Assembly (NCBI RefSeq): GCF_019263805.1
Contig: NZ_CP079195.1
Coordinates: 995,501-1,059,500, forward strand
DNA from: Polaribacter sp. NJDZ03
GTDB taxonomy: Bacteria; Bacteroidota; Bacteroidia; Flavobacteriales; Flavobacteriaceae
Direction: 5' to 3'
DNA: 64,000 nucleotides
Positions 54,770-61,335 of this stretch are shown here, piece after piece. Position numbers and translations under genes: made by a program. Position 1 is the first letter of the stretch. Each line of letters starts with the position of its first letter. Under the pieces are notes generated by a model, which was given only the letters and a program-made list of their open reading frames with translations, was not told the origin of the DNA and did no database searches.

Positions 54770-55693
54770 TTATTTTTTCTTTACGGCTAATTTTTCCATA
54801 CCTAGAATAAGTACAAAACCAACAACCGCCAATACAATAGCCATGGTTAACTCTGCATCTCCATTATAAGAAAAAGGACTTATACTTTGTTCGTTAAATG
54901 CCACTTTTACTCCATGAGAATTGGTTCTCCATGTTAAGGTTTCTTTCCAAGGCCAAATTTTATTTAAAGACCCAATTATAAAACCAGTTAAAGCTGCTAA
55001 TGTTATGTTTTTATAATGTTTAAACAACCATTTTAATACATGAGAAAATGTTAGTAAACCAACAATTGCACCTGCCATAAAAACTAGAATCGTTTTAAAA
55101 TCTCTATTATTTAAAGCATCTAACACAGGTTTATATGCGCCCAACAAAACTAAAATAAAAGAACCAGAAATTCCGGGTAAAATCATTGCACAAATAGCAA
55201 TTGCTCCTGCAAGAAATATAAATAACGGAGATGAATTTTCTGAAACTAAAGGATTTAAAGTAGTAATATAATATGCTAAAAAGGCACCTAAAACTAAGAC
55301 TATTACAGAAATAGCATTCCATTTTGTAATTTGCTTAGCAATGTAAATGATACTAGCCAAGACCAAACCAAAAAAGAACGACCATAATAAAATAGGCTCA
55401 TTTTCTAATAAATATTTAATAACTTTTGCTAATGAAATGATACTTATAAAAATCCCTATAAATAAAGATGCTAAAAAATTACCGTTTAATTGTGTCCAGG
55501 CTGCTTTAAATCCATCTTTTTTTAACGTCTTAAATAGCCCAAGGTTTACATTGCTAATAGAACCTAATAACTCTTCGTAAATACCAGAAATAAATGCAAT
55601 TGTACCACCAGAAACTCCAGGCACTACATCTGCTGCACCCATTCCCATTCCTTTTAACCCAATAATTAAATAATCCTTTATATTTCTACTCAT
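54770..55693 (-). CDS. DUF368 membrane protein, PopT-type, first of pair
   Basis: A 307-residue paralogue of the next gene, with the same double signature: GLKGMGMGAADVVPGVSGGTIAFISGIYEELL at residues 13-44 and PGISGSFILVLLGAYKPVL later. About eight to nine helices. It should act as a polyprenyl-phosphate carrier translocase by family. It heads a compact popT-popT-aroE operon with zero and negative spacing. The 108-bp spacer upstream holds nothing I recognise. Confidence 0.88.
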   Translation of the reverse strand: MSRNIKDYLIIGLKGMGMGAADVVPGVSGGTIAFISGIYEELLGSISNVNLGLFKTLKKDGFKAAWTQLNGNFLASLFIGIFISIISLAKVIKYLLENEPILLWSFFFGLVLASIIYIAKQITKWNAISVIVLVLGAFLAYYITTLNPLVSENSSPLFIFLAGAIAICAMILPGISGSFILVLLGAYKPVLDALNNRDFKTILVFMAGAIVGLLTFSHVLKWLFKHYKNITLAALTGFIIGSLNKIWPWKETLTWRTNSHGVKVAFNEQSISPFSYNGDAELTMAIVLAVVGFVLILGMEKLAVKKK

Positions 55694-55801
55694 TTTCTGT
55701 CTCTTTTTTAGAAAAACGAAGATAATAGAAATTTGAGAAAGATTAAGAAAAGCTTAGGATTTTCAAGGTATTTCTAATCAAAAAAAAGAGATGTACAGGT
55801 T

Positions 55802-57013
55802 TTATAATTCCTTTTTTAATTTCACTTCCTTTTTCGCTCTTAATTTTAAAGAAATAGCAGCAATCACAAAATAAACGATCGTTAATAACCATAAGTGATT
55901 CCATTCTTTTAACACATCTAAAAATGAAGCTTCCATTTGAGTCAATTTAACAAAACCATTCATACCAGGTGTTGATGGAATTATGTCTGAAATAAATTTA
56001 TAAAACTTAGAAAACCCTTCAACAGGAAAAGACAAGCCGCTTAACATTAAAGACGGAATAGAAAGCAATACTAAAAATACTATAGAATCTTCCCTTCTTT
56101 TAAAAAAGGAACTGATAGCTATTCCTAAAAATACCACAGAAAATATATACGGAATTATAAATACGTAAATTGATAATAATGAGGAACGCACCGGAATTCC
56201 AAATAGGGTGTAAACAACGCCAACTTGAACAGGAATAATAACGATATAAATTAAAGTATACAAACAGGCTTTTGCTAATAAAACAGAGATTACGCCTCCT
56301 TTATGTAGTATTCTTGGAAATTTGGTATGTGTAGATATTGTTTCTCGTCGAGATCCACTTAAAAGACCAATTCCCATCAATAAAACCAATTGAATAATTA
56401 AAGCTGTTAACATTGGTATTAAATAAGTCGCATACCCAGAATTTGTATTAAATAAACTAGTAGATATTGCTTTTATAGGTGTATAATTTTGCTGAGCTTT
56501 ATCAAAAGAAACACCTTTTGCCATTTCTTTTTTTATTGTAATTCCTGCACTAAAATATCCGTTAACTGTAGTAACATCTCCTAAAACACGTTTGTAAAAT
56601 AACATATTTGCGGCATCAGAAAAAGTAGTAATGGTAGTTTGTCTACCACTTCTAATATTCTTTTCAAAATTCTTTGGAATCATAACAATTCCTTGCACTT
56701 CTCTGGAATAATAGGCAACTTTTGCTGCTTCTAAATCTGCAAATGATGTTATTGTTTTTGTACCTTCTGTAGCCGCTAACATAGCAATATAATCTCGACT
56801 CATTCTGGTACCATCTTGGTTTACAATAGCTACCGGAACTTCTTTAATTACTTGATTTGAATATATATAGGTATACACCACCAAAATAATAAGTGTTACA
56901 GATAAAAAAGTACTTACCACTGCCTTGTCCGATTTAATTGAATTCCATTCCGTACGAAACGTATTCTTAAACGAGATGATGCCTTTGTAAAATAATTTAT
57001 ATAAATTCTTCAT
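55802..57013 (-). CDS. ABC-2 type export permease, second of pair
   Basis: A 403-residue permease of the YhhJ/YbhR-like ABC2_membrane_3 type. A first helix (VSTFLSVTLIILVVYTYIYS) is followed by a large periplasmic domain (PVAIVNQDGTRMSRDYIAML ... RSGRQTTITTFSDAANMLFYKRVLGD) and five more helices near the C-terminus. It is a paralogue of the preceding gene and follows it by one base. No ATPase gene is in this operon, so it may use one encoded elsewhere or work differently. Confidence 0.85.
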   Translation of the reverse strand: MKNLYKLFYKGIISFKNTFRTEWNSIKSDKAVVSTFLSVTLIILVVYTYIYSNQVIKEVPVAIVNQDGTRMSRDYIAMLAATEGTKTITSFADLEAAKVAYYSREVQGIVMIPKNFEKNIRSGRQTTITTFSDAANMLFYKRVLGDVTTVNGYFSAGITIKKEMAKGVSFDKAQQNYTPIKAISTSLFNTNSGYATYLIPMLTALIIQLVLLMGIGLLSGSRRETISTHTKFPRILHKGGVISVLLAKACLYTLIYIVIIPVQVGVVYTLFGIPVRSSLLSIYVFIIPYIFSVVFLGIAISSFFKRREDSIVFLVLLSIPSLMLSGLSFPVEGFSKFYKFISDIIPSTPGMNGFVKLTQMEASFLDVLKEWNHLWLLTIVYFVIAAISLKLRAKKEVKLKKEL

Positions 57014-57014
57014 T

Positions 57015-58193
57015 TTAAATACTGTGATTAAAGCTACCTTTTAAAAACAATCTTTTTAATTTAAACCAACCTAGTGAAATTGGCACAATACACAGCACAA
57101 CTAAAATAATGATTGCCTTTAAAGAGTAAAATGCAGGAAATCCTCGTTGCGATTGGTCTAATAATAATTCAAAGAAATGGGTAAACGGAAAAACCTGACT
57201 CAACCATTGCAATATTTCTGGCATTCCAAAAATAGGAAATGTAATTCCAGAAAAAGAAAGACTTACAGCACCAAAACCGGAACCAATTGTTAAAGCTTCT
57301 CTAAAACTACCACTAATAGCAATAAAGAATAATGCAAATGATTGATTTGCTAAAATCAATAAAAGCAAACCTGCTAAAACGGTTATTTTACTTCCAAAAA
57401 AAGGAAAATCTTGCCAAACGTACATACTTAATAATGTAACAATACCTACAAATAAAAACCACACCGTATATGGTAAAACTTTTCCTAAAATAATAGCAGA
57501 TAAACGTCCATCTGTTATGCTCATTAGTTTATTTCCTTTACTATATTTTAAATCTGCTCCAAAACAATAAATAGTGGTTAGCAATACAAATAATTGAAAA
57601 AACATCGTTAAAAATCCCGTATTCAAATAATACGAGTAATTTGTATACGGATTTGACAATACGTGATTATTTGCCAAAATAGGTTGATAATTTACCAATG
57701 CTTGTTGCATTGAAACTCCTTTTTTACGTTGCTTTTCTATGTTTATACCTGCAGAAATTGTACCAATTACCTTCCGAAATGCTTTGTACTCTAAGCCACC
57801 CGCCAATAACAAATTACTATTGTATTGATTGATGATATTTACTTGTTTTCCGCTTTTTAAATCGGCTTCAAAATTTTGAGGAATTGTAACGACACCATAC
57901 GCTTTTCCCAAGCTAATTAATTCTTCTCCTTTTTGCTGATTTATAGGAAAAAAACCAATTTTAATATCCGGCGCAGCATCTAACTGAGCAATTACATTTC
58001 TAGAAGTTGCCGTATGATCTAAATCTACCACAGCAACAGGTAAATCTCTAGCAACACCTTCACTTAAAAGCGTATTGAAAAACAAAATGGACACAAAAGG
58101 CAATATTACTGCAAGAACAAAAGTCGACTTACTGTTAAATAACAGTGCGATTTCTCTTTTTGCAATCCGTAAAGAGGGTTTCATTTTACTCAT
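57015..58193 (-). CDS. ABC-2 type export permease, first of pair
   Basis: A permease of about 392 residues of the ABC2_membrane_3 family: first helix VLAVILPFVSILFFNTL, a periplasmic domain with LPVAVVDLDHTATSRNVIAQL and KSGKQVNIINQYNSN, then five C-terminal helices. I place the start at the ATG at 58193, which overlaps the hlyD stop (ATGAGTAA); the ATG at 58184 is also possible. With its paralogue it likely makes a heterodimeric channel linked to the HlyD and TolC proteins. Confidence 0.85.
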   Translation of the reverse strand: MSKMKPSLRIAKREIALLFNSKSTFVLAVILPFVSILFFNTLLSEGVARDLPVAVVDLDHTATSRNVIAQLDAAPDIKIGFFPINQQKGEELISLGKAYGVVTIPQNFEADLKSGKQVNIINQYNSNLLLAGGLEYKAFRKVIGTISAGINIEKQRKKGVSMQQALVNYQPILANNHVLSNPYTNYSYYLNTGFLTMFFQLFVLLTTIYCFGADLKYSKGNKLMSITDGRLSAIILGKVLPYTVWFLFVGIVTLLSMYVWQDFPFFGSKITVLAGLLLLILANQSFALFFIAISGSFREALTIGSGFGAVSLSFSGITFPIFGMPEILQWLSQVFPFTHFFELLLDQSQRGFPAFYSLKAIIILVVLCIVPISLGWFKLKRLFLKGSFNHSI

Positions 58194-59178
58194 TAAATTG
58201 AGAATAATCAATTAAAATACTCATTCCAGGTCTTAGATCTTCTTCTGTTGTAACAGGAATTGCTTTAATTTCAAAAGTTCTAATATCAAAATCTCCAGTA
58301 GCTTTTGTTGCACTCCAAGTAGCATAATCTCCTAATGGAGCCACATAATAAATTTTGAATTGTACTTTTTTATTATTCAAAGCAGGAATCGTTGCTTCAA
58401 AAACTCCTTCTTTTTTAAAGTTGAAAAGGCTCGTTTCTTTGATGTTTAAAATGGCGTAACTATTTGTTAAATCTACTAAATGAACTACTGGATAACCTGC
58501 TCCTATTAATTCTCCTTCTTCTGGTAAAAAATCAAGAACTTCTGCATCTATAGGTGCAATAATATTACGCTCATTTTTATAACCTTCTAACTCTATTAAA
58601 GCGCCATCGGCTTGTTTCACCATTGCAGAGGCTGCTTCTATATCTTCATTTCTAGCACCTTTCTTTGCCATTTGATACATGCTTAATGCAGCTTCTTGGT
58701 CTTTTAAGGCAACTTCTTTTTTTGCAAATATTTCATCTCGTTGTTGTTCCGATATTACACCGTCTTTAAATAAGTTTGTCATACGAGTGTACGTTTTACT
58801 CATTACATTGGCAGCTGCTGTAGCTTTTTCATAAACACTTTTAGCGGCTCTAATTTCTTCTGATCTTGCTCCATTTTGTGCTTTATTTTTTTGAGCATTT
58901 GCGGCATCTCTTAAAGCTAAGGCTTGTTGCTCTTTTGCCATAATTTCTGGACTTAAAAGCGTTGCTATCAATTGTCCTTTTTTTACACTTGCTCCTTCTT
59001 TTACTTCAAAAGAATTGATACGTGTAGGTATTTTAGAAGACAAATAAATTTCTTTTGCTTCAATTCTACCTTGTAAAACAACCGATTTGGGTTTCGTTAA
59101 AAACCACACACCTGTAAGTACGATAATTGAAATAATTACAACACCTATTAATGATTTTATAAATTTTGAATTTCTCAT
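58186..59178 (-). CDS. HlyD-family membrane fusion protein
   Basis: A 330-residue periplasmic adaptor: one N-terminal membrane helix (IGVVIISIIVLTGVWFLTK), a lipoyl-like barrel-sandwich domain (GRIEAKEIYLSSKIPTRINSFEVKEGASVKKGQLIATL), a long alpha-hairpin (about residues 75-190, KAQNGARSEEIRAAKSVYEKA) and the second half of the barrel (IIAPIDAEVLDFLPEEGELIGAG). It should bridge the two inner-membrane permeases to the TolC-like channel. It overlaps the next gene by 8 bp. Confidence 0.9.
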   Translation of the reverse strand: MRNSKFIKSLIGVVIISIIVLTGVWFLTKPKSVVLQGRIEAKEIYLSSKIPTRINSFEVKEGASVKKGQLIATLLSPEIMAKEQQALALRDAANAQKNKAQNGARSEEIRAAKSVYEKATAAANVMSKTYTRMTNLFKDGVISEQQRDEIFAKKEVALKDQEAALSMYQMAKKGARNEDIEAASAMVKQADGALIELEGYKNERNIIAPIDAEVLDFLPEEGELIGAGYPVVHLVDLTNSYAILNIKETSLFNFKKEGVFEATIPALNNKKVQFKIYYVAPLGDYATWSATKATGDFDIRTFEIKAIPVTTEEDLRPGMSILIDYSQFNE

Positions 59179-59191
59179 TTTAATTTTAGTA

Positions 59192-60547
59192 TTAATTTTG
59201 ATTTAAGAAAGAGGCTGTTTTTCCTGTAAGTACCATTAACTCTCCGTAAGCTACATTGTACTCGTATAAGGCTTTTATTTTGTGTAATTTAATTTCTGAT
59301 AACTTTAGAGTTGCATCCATCACTTCTAGGGAAGTTCCTGTTCCTTCTTCAAAGGCACGTGTTCTCATAAACTTTAACCTATTTGCCAATGCTTCATCTG
59401 TATGTAAACTTTCGTATTGCTCCAGTTCCTTTTGCATGGTATTGTACAGTTTTTCTGTATACGTCGTTAAATTTAGTCGCGCTTGTCTATCAATTTCTTC
59501 TACTTGAGAAATTTTGTATTTAGATGCTTTTATTTTATGTTCTCTTTGAAAACCATTAAACAATTCCCACTCTACGCCTACACCAACAAACCATTTTGTA
59601 TCTACCAATGGTAAATTATCTTTCCATAGGATGTATTTTCCAGAAACTCCTACTTTCGGAAAATAATCGCTCTTTTCTACTTGTACACCTACTTTTGCTA
59701 ACTCATGATTTTTTTCAATGATTTTTAACTGTTCATTGTCAGTCAACATATCATTGGTAAACTCTTGCAAAGGTTTTACAATGGTTGGTTCCTTAAATTC
59801 ACTACTGAAACCAGAAATTGAATTTATTCCTATTAAATTCTGAACAGCCGTAGTAGCCAAATCGACATCTTTTTTAGCGCCTAACAACTCTCTATTTGCA
59901 TTAGACAAAGCTACTTTAGCGTTTAAAGTTTCTACTTCTGGAATAATACCATTTTCGAAAAACTTAGTTGCTTGGTTGTTATGTAACAAAATAACATCAT
60001 ATACTTCTTGTCTTAACTGCACTGCTTCTTGCGTTAACTTTAACTTAAAAAAGTAATTGATTAACTGAATCGTTAATGCATCTTCTTTAATTTTATGCTT
60101 GGTTTCTGACAATGCTAATTTTATTTCTGATGCTTTATTGGCAGCATTAATTTTTCCACCTGCATAAATTGGCATCGAAATATCTGCAGTAGCAAACCCC
60201 ATATTTTTTTCTTGCAGAGTAAAATCCCAACTTCCTAAAACGGATGCAGGATCTGTAATTCCTAACAAACCACCTACCATATTTCTTTGCTCATTTAAAT
60301 CAGCCGAAATATCTTTATCTAAATGCATATAGGTACCAGAAACACCTATCGTTGGTAAACGCAATCCTTTTGTAGCTTTGTGCTCTTCTTCCATCGCTTT
60401 TACTTCAAAGCTAGAGGCTTTTGCATCTCCGTTTTTAGACAACATTAAATCATACGCTTGCCTTAAAGAAATATCTTGAGCGTTTGTAAATGTTGTTATA
60501 AAACCTAATACAACAGAGAAAAATACTCCTATCCTATTCAATTTCAT
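59192..60547 (-). CDS. TolC-family outer-membrane channel
   Basis: A 451-residue outer-membrane efflux protein: signal peptide ending near TNAQ, then two repeats of the long helical TolC fold (ISLRQAYDLMLSKNGDAKASSFEVKAMEEEHKATKGLRLP ... and a second starting near residue 250). It is coupled by 13 bp to the HlyD gene and lies 27 bp after the TetR gene, so regulation by that protein is likely. Substrates could be drugs, lipids or other small molecules. Confidence 0.9.
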   Translation of the reverse strand: MKLNRIGVFFSVVLGFITTFTNAQDISLRQAYDLMLSKNGDAKASSFEVKAMEEEHKATKGLRLPTIGVSGTYMHLDKDISADLNEQRNMVGGLLGITDPASVLGSWDFTLQEKNMGFATADISMPIYAGGKINAANKASEIKLALSETKHKIKEDALTIQLINYFFKLKLTQEAVQLRQEVYDVILLHNNQATKFFENGIIPEVETLNAKVALSNANRELLGAKKDVDLATTAVQNLIGINSISGFSSEFKEPTIVKPLQEFTNDMLTDNEQLKIIEKNHELAKVGVQVEKSDYFPKVGVSGKYILWKDNLPLVDTKWFVGVGVEWELFNGFQREHKIKASKYKISQVEEIDRQARLNLTTYTEKLYNTMQKELEQYESLHTDEALANRLKFMRTRAFEEGTGTSLEVMDATLKLSEIKLHKIKALYEYNVAYGELMVLTGKTASFLNQN

Positions 60548-60574
60548 TTATTTATTTTTTAAATTGATATTCAC

Positions 60575-61159
60575 TTATTTTAAAATATTTAAAATATTGT
60601 CAGTTAGTTTATCTACATCATCTATAGTAACTTCTTGTTCTCCAAAAATATTTTTTCTTGTAAAATTGATATAATCCACGGCATAGACTAAAATGTGATA
60701 ATGCAATTGATACACCGTTGTTTCTTTAGAAATCTCTCCAGATTTCACTCCAATTTTCTTGATGCTTTTCATCAATTCCGCACTTTTCTCTTTAATGATT
60801 TCTGATGCAAAAAAGTTTTCATTATGTAGCAATTGATAAAAAAACTTTGATGCGTTTGGTTCATTTAGAAAATAAGCAACTCTATTTCTTATAAACTCTT
60901 CTATAAGTGGTTTAATAGTATTAGAGTTTATGGTTAATAAATATTCTAGCTCTTTATATAAGGAGTTTACCTTATCATGATAGAGTTCATTTATTAAATC
61001 TTGTTTACCTGTATAAGTTCTATACAAATATCCACCACTTACGTTTGCTTTTTTAGCAATCATTGCAATTGTAGTTGCTTCAATACCATGTTCTACAATG
61101 GTATGCATAATCGCATCTTTAATTCTTGCTATTTTATCTTCATCAATTTTACGCGCCAT
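60575..61159 (-). CDS. TetR/AcrR-family repressor of the export operon
   Basis: A 194-residue regulator with the N-terminal helix-turn-helix (IKDAIMHTIVEHGIEATTIAMIAKKANVSGGYLYRTYTGKQDLINELY) and a divergent C-terminal ligand domain. It is the first gene of its operon, and a 22-bp operator-like palindrome overlaps its promoter region, so autoregulation together with the tolC-hlyD-permease genes is probable. The ligand is unknown. Confidence 0.92.
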   Translation of the reverse strand: MARKIDEDKIARIKDAIMHTIVEHGIEATTIAMIAKKANVSGGYLYRTYTGKQDLINELYHDKVNSLYKELEYLLTINSNTIKPLIEEFIRNRVAYFLNEPNASKFFYQLLHNENFFASEIIKEKSAELMKSIKKIGVKSGEISKETTVYQLHYHILVYAVDYINFTRKNIFGEQEVTIDDVDKLTDNILNILK

Positions 61160-61181
61160 ACTTAGAGTTATTTTCCGAATA

Positions 61182-61189
61182 CAAAGTTA
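61182..61189 (-). promoter_or_regulatory. Promoter -7 box of the tetR-tolC operon
   Basis: TAACTTTG on the minus strand fits TAnnTTTG and lies 22 bp before the tetR ATG. The palindrome at 61192 covers the stretch between this box and the -33 position. Confidence 0.5.
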
Positions 61190-61191
61190 TG

Positions 61192-61213
61192 AATAAATGT
61201 TCATTCATTTATT
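61192..61213. promoter_or_regulatory. Probable TetR operator
   Basis: AATAAATG, six bases (TTCATT), CATTTATT: 8-bp perfect arms directly upstream of the -7 box. Binding here would block the promoter, as expected for a TetR-type repressor. Confidence 0.65.
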
Positions 61214-61273
61214 AAAAGGGAATAATTTTTTATCATTAATAAATATAAAACCTTAAAGTATAAGCATAAAAAA

Positions 61274-61312
61274 AGCATCTAAAAATACTGAAAATCAATA
61301 TTTTTAGATGCT
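61274..61312 (-). terminator. Terminator of carB
   Basis: A 14-bp perfect stem (AGCATCTAAAAATA and its complement) with an 11-base loop. On the minus strand it is followed by a T-run (TTTTTTTATGC). Confidence 0.85.
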
Positions 61313-61335
61313 CAATATAAAGTTTTACTTGAAAA

